Source: Achromobacter xylosoxidans (lineage in GTDB: Bacteria; Pseudomonadota; Gammaproteobacteria; Burkholderiales; Burkholderiaceae_B). Taken from it: 64,000 nt of DNA. The DNA lies in NCBI RefSeq assembly GCF_001457475.1, contig NZ_LN831029.1, forward strand, positions 1,116,001 through 1,180,000, read 5' to 3'. The position numbers and the translations under genes are program-made. The notes below the pieces were generated by a model that did not search any database, had not been told where the DNA came from, and worked only from the letters and a program-made list of their open reading frames with translations. Shown here one piece after another: positions 19,414-26,978 of this stretch (the stretch's first letter is position 1; each line of letters begins with the position of its first letter).

Positions 19414-19450
19414 AAAAAGGAAGCTCGGTATAGGCCGGTGCTTCCTTTTT
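19414..19450. terminator. Symmetric hairpin between tRNA-Cys and the att site
   Basis: A perfect 11-base inverted repeat (AAAAAGGAAGC ... GCTTCCTTTTT) with a 15-base loop. A run on one side and T run on the other suit a bidirectional terminator. It separates tRNA-Cys from the mobile element edge. Confidence 0.7.
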
Positions 19451-19455
19451 GTATT

Positions 19456-19473
19456 TGGAGCGGGAGACGAGTC
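19456..19473 (-). other. Candidate ICE attachment site (tRNA-Gly 3' end)
   Basis: On the minus strand this reads GACTCGTCTCCCGCTCCA. It differs at one position from the 3' end expected for a beta-proteobacterial tRNA-Gly(GCC) gene and at two positions from the 18-bp ICEclc att sequence as I recall it. No rest of a tRNA-Gly gene is attached. It sits exactly where chromosome-type genes stop and ICE-type genes start, so it is read as the distal (attR-like) junction. Confidence 0.75.
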
Positions 19474-19860
19474 ATGCACTAGAGCGCTAAGTCTCTGTTT
19501 CCCAATCACTTTCTCCACTGTGGTGATCAGCGAAGAACTCAATTATAGCCTTGTTTTTCGCCCTCGGCAACAAAGTTCATCCAACCACTTCCACCAGCGT
19601 CCAAGGATGATCCATCCACCCGTCGTTACGCCTGATGCGTCCAGCTGCTGAGCGGGTTCGCTATCGAACTCCAACTTGCGACGATCATGACTTGCGCTCG
19701 CTCCGCAGGCAGCGCGGGGTGGTGTCGCGTGGACTACCTGGCACCTGGACGGCTGTAGGACACAACCGCCGGCATCGGAACACCGCAAGTACTCATCTTT
19801 ACATCGCTGCGGCTAACTTCGCCGGAGCGCAACGCGGCGCCAGTGTAGTGGCAGCCAGCC
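19474..19860. other. ICE end region without a supported gene
   Basis: About 390 bases between the att-like site and the DUF305 gene. Short open frames exist on both strands but lack good starts and family resemblance. No terminator-like hairpin with a T run was seen. ICE ends often hold recombinase-binding sites, but none could be recognised. Confidence 0.4.
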
Positions 19861-20361
19861 TCAACGAAGGCGTGCAGCAATCCGGTTCATCTGCTCGATC
19901 TCCGCGCGCTGGCCATCGGAAATCGCTTGGCATAGGTTGACGAGTTCCGGATCTGAGAGCTGCGCCTCGCGGCACATGAGGATCGCTCCCGAATGGTGCG
20001 GGACCATAGACGCGATGAACTGTCGATCGCCGATTCCGGTTTGAGCACGGGTAGCGGCAAAAGAACCGAGTGTGAGAACGGCAAACAAGCCGTACAGCAC
20101 GAGATTGAGCCGCCGGTTTGGAAACATGCCGGGCATTGTCGCTAGCATGAAGATGCCCATTGGCGCCCACATAGTGACCGCCATGTAGAGCATGTTGAGA
20201 TTGTTTCTGAAGTCCCTGGCGCCGTCGATCATGCTGAACATTACGAAGTACATGACGACGAGGCCCAACACCATGTTCACCCAGAACTTGGCGTATGGTC
20301 GGCCGTGCTTACCCATCTGACCGGATGTGTGATGTTGATGTTCATGGGAATGTTCAGCCAT
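19861..20361 (-). CDS. DUF305 membrane-anchored protein
   Basis: 166 residues. A His-rich N-terminus (MAEHSHEHQHHTSGQMGKHG) is followed by three hydrophobic segments and a C-terminal DUF305 domain with the motif SMVPHHSGAILMCREA. DUF305 proteins are four-helix ferritin-like proteins often found near copper and other metal-resistance genes. The His-rich start and the HH motif favour metal binding. It is the first gene of the ICE at this end and points back toward the att-like site. It may be cargo rather than core. Confidence 0.8.
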   Translation of the reverse strand: MAEHSHEHQHHTSGQMGKHGRPYAKFWVNMVLGLVVMYFVMFSMIDGARDFRNNLNMLYMAVTMWAPMGIFMLATMPGMFPNRRLNLVLYGLFAVLTLGSFAATRAQTGIGDRQFIASMVPHHSGAILMCREAQLSDPELVNLCQAISDGQRAEIEQMNRIAARLR

Positions 20362-20811
20362 CTCCGTCTCCTATGTGCTGGGGCAACCTGGCAGGGTCAC
20401 TGGTACTGCGGCAGATACTTTGTCGATATATCAGCATGTGGAGCGATGCATCACTAACCGCTGATTTCCAGTCCCCAACTGGACGTAGGGGCGTCGAACG
20501 CTTCAACTCGCTGGTCTTGAACCGTCTGGATATCAGACCATACCAAATCGGTCTTGATGGGCTTTGCGCCACCTATGACGCTGGTACCGTGAGCGCCAAT
20601 ATCGAGCTTGCGTCCTCATCGCTCGATGGGCCGGCAACTGATCGATTCTTGCATATCAAGCAAGACAAGGCCACCTGCGGCGGACGCCAATGGCCTCCTC
20701 CGCCTTCGCTTAGGGCATCGCCTCAAGCGTCCGTCGCAGGCCATAACGACACAACAGCCCTTGGGCAAGAAAGGAGCCGGTGATGTAGCGCACCCGAAAG
20801 GAGACGAAGAC
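20362..20811. other. Gap with no supported gene
   Basis: About 450 bases between the divergently placed DUF305 gene and the next rightward gene. Open frames here have mixed codon use and no recognisable product. Nothing else is claimed apart from the good ribosome binding site (AAAGGAGACGAAGAC) at its right end. Confidence 0.4.
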
Positions 20812-21558
20812 ATGCACAAGGACATTTCAACATCAAAGGTGTTCTATCGTCCCATCGAGGCGGCCATCCGATGGGCTGGGTTGCTGCGGTATCTCCCGAT
20901 GATCCTGGCCACGATCGCGTCACCGCGTGTCCTGCCTCGGTCGCTGAACTGCCCTCGATGGAATGAGTGCCGGCTGCACTCGGAACGTATCTATGACGGC
21001 ATCCTCAACGGAGAGCTGCCCTACGGCAAGAACGGGATCACGCTCAATGATCCGAACCTGCTCAATTCTCTGGATCTGACTGTTCGCCATGTCGATCTAA
21101 AACGCTGGATGCGCACCCACTATCCCGAGCACCGGCCAGGATTTCTGTTCAGCCGTGGCGAACGCATGGCGCATCCTTTCATCACCATGGAAACAGGACA
21201 GGCGATCCTCGTGGAGCGGCTGGCCCTTCAGGCCGCGCTTGAACAAGCCCGACGTGAGATGCGAGAACTGCAGGAGCAGCACGACACGCTACTCAAGCAA
21301 TCCTCGGTGCTGTTGGCATCCAAGCAATGCGAGATCAGCGAACGGGCGGAAACGACCTATCTCAACATCATTGGAGGGATGTTGACGCTGATGCTGAGCC
21401 AGTCGCCTTCAGGCGTGCCCTATTCCAGCTTCAAAACGCAGGAGGCCCTTGTCTCTGCATTGGTCGCCCACTACGGCGGCACCATGGGCATCACTGAGCG
21501 CACCTTAAACGGAAAGTTCGCCAACGCTAAGAGGTACGTTCGTAGCGCAAGCGCATGA
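20812..21558 (+). CDS. Conserved ICE-end hypothetical protein with coiled-coil centre
   Basis: 248 residues from an ATG with a strong ribosome binding site. The N-terminal 130 residues include MRTHYPEHRPGFLFSRGERM; a coiled-coil-like segment (ALEQARREMRELQEQHDTLL) follows; the C-terminus (YLNIIGGMLTLMLSQSPSG, then QEALVSALVAHYGGTMGITE) resembles a C-terminal domain found in several uncharacterised proteobacterial proteins. No catalytic motif is seen. It precedes the alpA operon on the same strand, separated by a dyad-containing gap. A regulatory or structural role is possible but not shown. Confidence 0.6.
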   Translation: MHKDISTSKVFYRPIEAAIRWAGLLRYLPMILATIASPRVLPRSLNCPRWNECRLHSERIYDGILNGELPYGKNGITLNDPNLLNSLDLTVRHVDLKRWMRTHYPEHRPGFLFSRGERMAHPFITMETGQAILVERLALQAALEQARREMRELQEQHDTLLKQSSVLLASKQCEISERAETTYLNIIGGMLTLMLSQSPSGVPYSSFKTQEALVSALVAHYGGTMGITERTLNGKFANAKRYVRSASA

Positions 21559-21576
21559 GGTTATCCAGCTTGTATG

Positions 21577-21595
21577 TGCAATCGCGGAGATTGCA
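21577..21595. promoter_or_regulatory. Inverted repeat before the alpA operon
   Basis: TGCAATC and GATTGCA are exact inverted copies separated by GCGGA, and a further TTTGCAAT follows. The dyad lies about 80 bases before alpA, in the only gap ahead of the alpA-parA-parB unit, so it is a candidate operator. In ICEclc this promoter is a control point for transfer competence; which protein binds here is unknown. Confidence 0.5.
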
Positions 21596-21676
21596 TTTGC
21601 AATGTCTTTCCGCAGCCAGGTCTATTGAATAGAGGTCACGCCAACAAACGCCACCGAGCGTTCAGGAGTGACCGCC

Positions 21677-21889
21677 ATGTCGCAGACCCCTGTACTCCCG
21701 CCGAACGAGCGCCGCATCCTGCGGCTCGATGAAGTCGAAGCGAAGTCCGGCTTCAAACGCGCCCACATCTACAACCTGATGAAGAAGCGCCAGTTCCCTC
21801 AGGCGCTGCGCCTGGGCGTGCGCGCTGTCGGCTGGGATTCGATCGAAATCGACCAGTGGATCGCCGAGCGCCTCAACCACCGGACCTGA
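21677..21889 (+). CDS. alpA: AlpA-family DNA-binding protein
   Basis: 70 residues from the ATG at 21677, preceded by CAGGAG. The sequence ILRLDEVEAKSGFKRAHIYN followed by LMKKRQFPQALRLG is the MerR-like helix-turn-helix of AlpA/prophage CP4-57 regulators, and VGWDSIEIDQWIAER is the typical wing. AlpA proteins activate excision or other functions of integrated elements. In ICEclc-type elements alpA is the first gene of the alpA-parA-shi-parB regulatory operon, the same order as here. A GTG nine bases upstream is a weaker alternative start. Confidence 0.88.
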   Translation: MSQTPVLPPNERRILRLDEVEAKSGFKRAHIYNLMKKRQFPQALRLGVRAVGWDSIEIDQWIAERLNHRT

Positions 21890-21931
21890 CCCGCTCTCCC
21901 GCGGACTTCCCATTCCCAGCCGGAGAGCGCC

Positions 21932-22807
21932 ATGCAGGTCGTGTCCATCATTTCAACGAAGGGCGGCGTCGGCAAGACCACGACGGCCGCCAACCTGGGC
22001 GGGCTCGCCGCGGACGCGGGCCTGCGCGTGCTGCTGCTCGATCTCGACGTGCAGCCCACCTTGTCCTCCTACTACGAACTGACCCAGCGCGCGCCGGGCG
22101 GCATCTATGAGCTGTTGGCCTTCAACGAGCGCGACCTTGGCCAGCTCGTGTCCCGCACGATCATCGCGGGCCTGGACCTGGTGCTGTCCGACGACCACCG
22201 GGGCGAGCTGAACACGTTGTTGCTGCATGCGCCGGATGGCCGCCTGCGGTTGCGGCATCTGCTGCCAGCACTTGCTCCCCTCTACGACCTGGTGCTGATC
22301 GACACCCAGGGCGCGCGTTCCGTGCTGCTGGAGATGGCGGTGCTCGCCTCCGATCTCGCGCTGTCGCCCGTCACGCCGGAGATCCTCGCGGCACGCGAGC
22401 TGCGGCGCGGCACCATGCAGTTGCTCGAAGACATTGCGCCGTACCGGCACCTGGGCATCGAACCGCCGCCGCTGCACTTGCTCATCAACCGCGTCCACCC
22501 GGTGTCCGCCAACGCACGGCTGATCCAGCAGGCCTTGCGCGACCTGTTCCAGGACAGCGCCGGCATCCGCGTGCTCGCCACCGACGTGCCGGCCATAGAA
22601 GCGTATCCACGTGCCGCAACGCGCGGCCTGCCGGTGCATCGGGTCGAGCACCGCCAGCCGCCCGGCAGAGTCGCCCCTGCCGCGCTCGACACGATGCGCG
22701 CGCTCGCCAGCGAGTTGTTCCCGCAATGGCAGGACCGACTGGCTCAAGTATCCGGCCGCCCGCAGCGACCTCTTGATCCTGGGAGGCCCCATGGCGAACG
22801 CACATGA
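21932..22807 (+). CDS. parA: ParA-family partition ATPase
   Basis: 291 residues. The deviant Walker A motif STKGGVGKTTTAANLGGLAA lies at residues 8-27, LLLDLDVQPTLSSYY is the A' motif and LVLIDTQGARS the Walker B region, as in ParA/Soj ATPases. It should bind ATP and DNA non-specifically and, with ParB, help keep the excised ICE in dividing cells or act in its regulation. The C-terminal tail beyond about residue 250 is Pro/Arg-rich. The 3' end overlaps the next gene by 17 bases, so this is a tightly packed operon. Confidence 0.92.
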   Translation: MQVVSIISTKGGVGKTTTAANLGGLAADAGLRVLLLDLDVQPTLSSYYELTQRAPGGIYELLAFNERDLGQLVSRTIIAGLDLVLSDDHRGELNTLLLHAPDGRLRLRHLLPALAPLYDLVLIDTQGARSVLLEMAVLASDLALSPVTPEILAARELRRGTMQLLEDIAPYRHLGIEPPPLHLLINRVHPVSANARLIQQALRDLFQDSAGIRVLATDVPAIEAYPRAATRGLPVHRVEHRQPPGRVAPAALDTMRALASELFPQWQDRLAQVSGRPQRPLDPGRPHGERT

Positions 22808-23060
22808 GCTGGCCCGCGGCCACAAGCGGCTGCGCGCCCTGATCGAGTTCGCGGTCGGTGAGGGCTGGCACGTCAAGCGCACGCCGGGCGGGCACCTCAA
22901 GTTCACCAAGGCCGGCTGCGCGGCGATCTACACGAGTTCGACAGCGAGTGACCACCGGGCCGAATTGAACGCCCGTGCGCAGATCCGCCGCGCCGAGCGA
23001 GAGGCCCGCATGGCGCCGGCCGGCGGTCGTGGGGACTGCGAGGGGTGCGGCCATGGCTGA
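22791..23060 (+). CDS. Small HicA-like protein between parA and parB (shi position)
   Basis: 89 residues from the ATG at 22791, preceded by GGGAGG. It overlaps parA by 17 bases and parB by 8 bases (ATGGCTGA). The segment FAVGEGWHVKRTPGGHLKFT resembles the HicA toxin fold, where a GSH motif carries the catalytic His; here it reads GGH. No HicB antitoxin gene is beside it. In ICEclc a small gene called shi has this position; I assign the position, not the function. The C-terminus is Arg/Ala-rich. Confidence 0.72.
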   Translation: MANAHELARGHKRLRALIEFAVGEGWHVKRTPGGHLKFTKAGCAAIYTSSTASDHRAELNARAQIRRAEREARMAPAGGRGDCEGCGHG

Positions 23061-24732
23061 CATGACCTCGCAGGACATGGCAGGCAAGCTGCTCGCGGCC
23101 GGCTTCGAGCGCAGCGGCCCAGCGGCTACGGCCTTGAGCGACCCGATCGCGGACACGCCCATGGTCGTGACGCTGGACCAGTTGCGGCCCTACGACCATG
23201 ACCCGCGCATGAAGCGCAACCCGGCTTACGAGGAAATCAAGGCATCCATCCGCGAGCGCGGCCTGGACGCGGCGCCGGCCATCACGCGCAGGCCCGGCGA
23301 GGACCACTACATCATCCGCAACGGCGGCAACACGCGACTGGCGATCCTGCGCGAACTCTGGTCGGAGACCAAGGAAGAACGCTTCTTCCGCATATCGTGC
23401 CTGTTCCGACCATGGCCGGAGCGCGGTGAAATCGTCGCGCTGACCGGGCATCTTGCCGAGAACGAACTGCGCGGCGGCCTCACGTTCATCGAGCGCGCGC
23501 TCGGCGTCGAGAAAGCACGGGAGTTCTACGAGCAGGAGAGCGGCGCCGCCCTGAGCCAGTCGGAACTGGCCCGCCGCCTGGCGGCCGATGGCTTCCCCGT
23601 CCAGCGGTCGCACATCACCCGCATGGCCGACGCGGTGCGCTACCTGCTGCCCGCCATTCCCACTGTGCTCTATGGCGGCCTGGGGCGCCACCAGGTCGAG
23701 CGGCTGTCGGTCATGCGCACGGCCTGCAAACGCACCTGGGAGCACTACGCCAAGGACCGTTCGCTGCCGCTGGACTTCGACAGTTTCTTTCAGGAGGTGC
23801 TGGCGCAGTTCGACACGCAGGGCGACGAGTTCGCGCCGCAGCGCGTGCAAGACGAGCTGATCGGCCAGATGTCCGAGCTGCTGGGCATCGGCTACGACGT
23901 GCTGGCGCTGGACCTGACCGAATCGGAAAGCCGCCACCGGGCGCTGGTCAGTGACCCGACGCCACCTGCGGCGCAGCCGGCGTTGCCTTCGCCCACCGCC
24001 GGCACGCCGACTCCGCCGGGCGCAGCATCGTCCATCGCCACGCCTGCAGCGGCGGCCGGTCCTCCACCCGCCAGCCCTCCGGCGTCCGAGCCCACCTTGC
24101 GCCACGACGACACGGCGGTTGGCGAAGCGGCCACGGGAAGCCAGCCGGCCGCACCGGGCGATCTGCTTCGCGAGCACATCGTCTCGCCAGCACCGACGAC
24201 AGAACGGCTCCAATCGATCCGGCGCATGGTCGCCGACCAGTTGGGCGATGCGCTGCCGCCCGACTTCTCGGCGAGCGTGCTGCAGTCCATCCCGGTGCAA
24301 GCCGGCGGACTCTATCCGATCTCCGACGTCTGGTACATCGACGCCGGCCTGGACACGCCCGATCGGCTGCGCATCCACATCGCGCAGTTCGCGCGCGAGA
24401 TCGCCGGGGAGGCAGGCCTGGACGAGTGCATCGAGGATCGCGCCGATGGCATCGGGTTTGCGTGCCGCGCCCGCGGCCAAGCCCCGTCGCCGCTCGGCCG
24501 CGCGGTGCTGACGCTGCTCACTTCCCTGACGGGTCAGCCCGTCGCCGAAGCGGGCCTGGACGGCGCGCAGCTCGCCGCCGACCTGCCGACCCTGTTGCAC
24601 GGCCAGAGCCAAGGCCATGGCAGCGGCGCAAGGCGCTTGAGCGACACGGCGTTGGTCAAGCTCTTTCGGCTGCTGCGCCTCGCCCGGCGTCTGCTGGACC
24701 TGGAAGCCGGCACCACGGCGCCCGGGACGTGA
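23053..24732 (+). CDS. parB: ParB-like N-domain protein of the ICE
   Basis: 559 residues from the ATG at 23053. The N-terminal ParB/Srx domain shows VVTLDQLRPYDHDPRMKRNP followed by IRNGGNTRLAIL, and a helix-turn-helix region follows (SELARRLAADGFPVQRSHIT). The middle from about residue 310 to 370 is a Pro/Ala-rich linker and the C-terminal third is unique to the ICE family. It probably acts with ParA in maintenance, but large ParB-like proteins of ICEclc-type elements are also tied to activation of transfer genes. It overlaps the preceding gene by 8 bases. Confidence 0.85.
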   Translation: MADMTSQDMAGKLLAAGFERSGPAATALSDPIADTPMVVTLDQLRPYDHDPRMKRNPAYEEIKASIRERGLDAAPAITRRPGEDHYIIRNGGNTRLAILRELWSETKEERFFRISCLFRPWPERGEIVALTGHLAENELRGGLTFIERALGVEKAREFYEQESGAALSQSELARRLAADGFPVQRSHITRMADAVRYLLPAIPTVLYGGLGRHQVERLSVMRTACKRTWEHYAKDRSLPLDFDSFFQEVLAQFDTQGDEFAPQRVQDELIGQMSELLGIGYDVLALDLTESESRHRALVSDPTPPAAQPALPSPTAGTPTPPGAASSIATPAAAAGPPPASPPASEPTLRHDDTAVGEAATGSQPAAPGDLLREHIVSPAPTTERLQSIRRMVADQLGDALPPDFSASVLQSIPVQAGGLYPISDVWYIDAGLDTPDRLRIHIAQFAREIAGEAGLDECIEDRADGIGFACRARGQAPSPLGRAVLTLLTSLTGQPVAEAGLDGAQLAADLPTLLHGQSQGHGSGARRLSDTALVKLFRLLRLARRLLDLEAGTTAPGT

Positions 24733-24746
24733 GCGAGGGAGGCCGC

Positions 24747-25307
24747 ATGTCCACATCGCATCCGCTCAACCAGGCCGTGATTGCCCAGGCGCTGTATGAC
24801 CTTCGCAACGGCCAACTGCGCCGCTGCAAGGCCATGGGCTTCGGCGAGGCCGAGCTGGATGCGCTCAAGCACCCCGCGCTGATCAGCGTGCTGGCCAACG
24901 CCAGCGTCTCGTGGTGCTCGGTCACGGTCAACCGCGAAGTGCTGCAGCGCCTGCTCAACCAGGCACAGGACGTGGAGAAGGAAATCGCCACGGTCGATCG
25001 CATGCTGCGGCTGGGGGCCAGCACGGAGATGGTCAGCCGCTTCTATGGCCTGACCCATCAGGAAGTCGCCCTGCGGCGGGAGATCCTCGGCCTGCCCAAG
25101 CGCAAGGGGCGCCACCCCGTCCTGGACGAGACCCAGGACACCGAACTGTGGCGGCAATGGAAAGCCGTGACCAGCAGCAGGAACGTCGATCTGGAGGACG
25201 AGACCTCGATTCTCGATGCGGCCATGGACCTGGCCGAGGGCATGTCGCTGCCGCTCTCGGTGGTCTGGGCCGCGATCAGGAACTGGGTCGATCAGGGATT
25301 GGGCTAG
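24747..25307 (+). CDS. DUF2857 protein (STY4526-like, FlhC-type regulator candidate)
   Basis: 186 residues from the ATG at 24747 with GAGGGAGG upstream. The sequence NQAVIAQALYDLRNGQLRRC and RMLRLGASTEMVSRFYGLTH followed by EVALRREILGLP is characteristic of DUF2857. In ICEclc a protein encoded in this operon is part of a two-component activator (BisC/BisD) with remote FlhDC resemblance, and this gene is the likely counterpart of one partner; that equivalence is recalled, not demonstrated. It follows parB by 14 bases and is followed at once by the STY4528 gene. Confidence 0.78.
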   Translation: MSTSHPLNQAVIAQALYDLRNGQLRRCKAMGFGEAELDALKHPALISVLANASVSWCSVTVNREVLQRLLNQAQDVEKEIATVDRMLRLGASTEMVSRFYGLTHQEVALRREILGLPKRKGRHPVLDETQDTELWRQWKAVTSSRNVDLEDETSILDAAMDLAEGMSLPLSVVWAAIRNWVDQGLG

Positions 25308-25310
25308 GCC

Positions 25311-26549
25311 ATGGCCGTGGACGACACCGCCCCACGAGCCCAGCGCCCTGGCCCCATCGCACTCGCCGACCTGTTCGACGCTGCGCTGAAGGACCTCGCG
25401 CCCAAGTCCAGCTCTGGCGCTCCCGCGTCCCTGCCTGCTCCAACGCCCACGCCTCCTACGTCCGGCGACGCCTTCCTGTTCAGTGGCAATCGGCACGAGA
25501 GCGTGCCGCGGCGGCTGTTCCTCGACCGCCGCCTGACACCGCTGGAGCGCAACGCCTGGCAGGTGTTCCGATTGATGCTCAACGACGATGGCGTCACGGC
25601 ATTTCCCACCTATGAGCAGTTGCGCCCCTGGCTGGCGTCGATGCCCTGCGCAGGCCAGGCCTCCCATGAGACCGTGGCGCGGGCGCTGACGCTGCTGCGC
25701 CTGACGCGCTGGCTGAGCCTCGTGCGACGACGGCGCGACCCCAAGACCGGTCGCATCCTCGGCAACCTCTACGTCCTGCACGACGAACCGCTGACGCCGT
25801 TCGAGGCGATGCAACTCGACGCCGACTACCTGGCCCTGGTCAGCCAGTCGCTGGGGCATTCGGCCAAGGCCGTCCAGGTGGTGGGACTCAACACCCTCCA
25901 GGAGATCGCGGACGACCCGATGCTGTCCGGACGCACCTTGCCGTCGCGGCTGCAAGTGCTCGCCGAGCGCCTGGCCGACCAGGGCATCACCGCCTCCGAA
26001 AGTTATCCACAGGAGGATGCGGTCCACGATTCCGAAGAAGGGCCCGCGAGCCTTCTTCGGAATGGCGATCGCCCATCTTCGGAATCCGAAGCAGGGCCGA
26101 AACCCGCGCCAGACGGCGCTCTTCGGAATTCGAAGCAGGACCGTACAGTACGTAGTAGTCGTATTGATGAAGTACGTACTACCGCGCAGGCGCGTGCGCT
26201 GGGCGACCTGCAATGGCCCAAGCGCTTCGCGGAACTGAAGGCGGAACAGCAGGCCGGAGCCAAGATGGCGTTGCAGCAGGTGGACGCTGCCCTGCGGCAG
26301 GCCGTGCTGGACGAATGGGCCGCACGGTGCGGCAAGCATGGCATCCGCAACCCCGCCGGTTATCTGTTCGGCATCATCCAGCGCGCCATGCGCGGCGAGT
26401 TCAATGCCTGGGCCAAGCAGACCGGCCCGGCACCGCCAACACCATCGGCGGCGCGAGCGCCACCAACCGAGCCGCCGCGCAACGTCGTGCCGCCCGAGGT
26501 GGCCCGGCAGCACATCGAGCGCCTGCGCGATCTGCTGCGCAAATCCTGA
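25311..26549 (+). CDS. STY4528-family island replication-type protein
   Basis: 412 residues. After a Pro-rich N-terminus the conserved core begins at RRLFLDRRLTPLERNAWQVF and continues with a winged-helix-like region (SHETVARALTLLRLTRWLSL). Around residues 230-290 lies a low-complexity linker, and the DNA encoding it holds a DnaA box, repeats and dyads. The C-terminal part (WAARCGKHGIRNPAGYLFGI) is again conserved and resembles replication-initiator tails. The family name derives from the Salmonella SPI-7 island. Its biochemical role is not established. It begins three bases after the DUF2857 stop. Confidence 0.8.
   Translation: MAVDDTAPRAQRPGPIALADLFDAALKDLAPKSSSGAPASLPAPTPTPPTSGDAFLFSGNRHESVPRRLFLDRRLTPLERNAWQVFRLMLNDDGVTAFPTYEQLRPWLASMPCAGQASHETVARALTLLRLTRWLSLVRRRRDPKTGRILGNLYVLHDEPLTPFEAMQLDADYLALVSQSLGHSAKAVQVVGLNTLQEIADDPMLSGRTLPSRLQVLAERLADQGITASESYPQEDAVHDSEEGPASLLRNGDRPSSESEAGPKPAPDGALRNSKQDRTVRSSRIDEVRTTAQARALGDLQWPKRFAELKAEQQAGAKMALQQVDAALRQAVLDEWAARCGKHGIRNPAGYLFGIIQRAMRGEFNAWAKQTGPAPPTPSAARAPPTEPPRNVVPPEVARQHIERLRDLLRKS
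26003..26180. repeat. Origin-like cluster: DnaA box, CTTCGGAAT iterons and dyads inside the STY4528 gene
   Basis: A perfect DnaA box TTATCCACA is at 26003-26011. The 9-mer CTTCGGAAT occurs at 26055-26063, 26077-26085 and 26121-26129, and inverted at 26029-26037. Two of these make a perfect 13-bp inverted repeat (26029-26041 with 26051-26063). CTTCGGAATCCGAAG at 26077-26091 is an odd palindrome. Two AGTACGTA copies follow at 26147 and 26171. Such density within 180 bases of coding DNA is not explained by the protein. Confidence 0.7.
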
Positions 26550-26748
26550 GCACAGGGCTTGTCAAAGCCGTGAAGTAGATCTCCATGGCGGTCGGCAGAA
26601 ACGGTCCCCTGGGGACGGCTGTGCGGTGAAGCGCCGGGCGACGGCGCGACATGCTGCGCAAAACCTGAGTAGAGCGCATGCAAGACCATGAAGCAGACCT
26701 CCATGGCGCTCAACGGAACGGTCCCCTGGGGACGGCTGCGCGGCGAAG
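26533..26748. repeat. Imperfect direct repeat of about 98 bases after the STY4528 gene
   Basis: Unit 1 (26533-26631) starts in the last codons of the STY4528 gene (TGCTGCGCAAATCCTGAG) and unit 2 (26652-26748) repeats it (TGCTGCGCAAAACCTGAG). Both contain an AGACCTCCATGG-like stretch and end with a GGTCCCCTGGGGACG palindrome and a GAAG. The arrangement suggests a tandem duplication of a control region. Confidence 0.75.
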
Positions 26749-26857
26749 GATCGTGTCGAACGGCAGCGCGACGTGCGGTGCAGCACGCATACCGTCAACA
26801 ACCGAGGACGGGAACGCCGATGTGAGTGCCCATCTGCGGAGCGGTCCCCAGGGGACC
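26603..26857. promoter_or_regulatory. Three GGTCCCCWGGGGAC palindromes before the PFL_4669-ssb operon
   Basis: Copies lie at 26603-26616, 26720-26733 and 26843-26857; the third is a full 15-base palindrome (GGTCCCCAGGGGACC). They fill the 429-base gap between the STY4528 gene and the next operon, where no gene is supported. In ICEclc the promoter at this place drives inrR and ssb in transfer-competent cells. A dimeric activator or repressor site is the simplest reading. Confidence 0.6.
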
Positions 26858-26978
26858 GTTGCGCGCTGCGCCGCCAGCGCGCACAGAACCGGGGGTCGGC
26901 TCATTTCGGTTTGTTGACTGACTGCCTTCCGCTGCATGCGGATGCTGGCGGCTCCCTGTCCACCAGCGAGCGATCACC

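Noticed and set aside
22903..24756. A 617-codon open frame antisense to parB
   Set aside because: The sense frame has clear ParB motifs and packed operon overlaps; the antisense product is low-complexity Arg/Gly/Gln-rich.
26533..26857. CRISPR array
   Set aside because: Only two long imperfect direct units and three palindromes exist, without regular spacers or cas genes.
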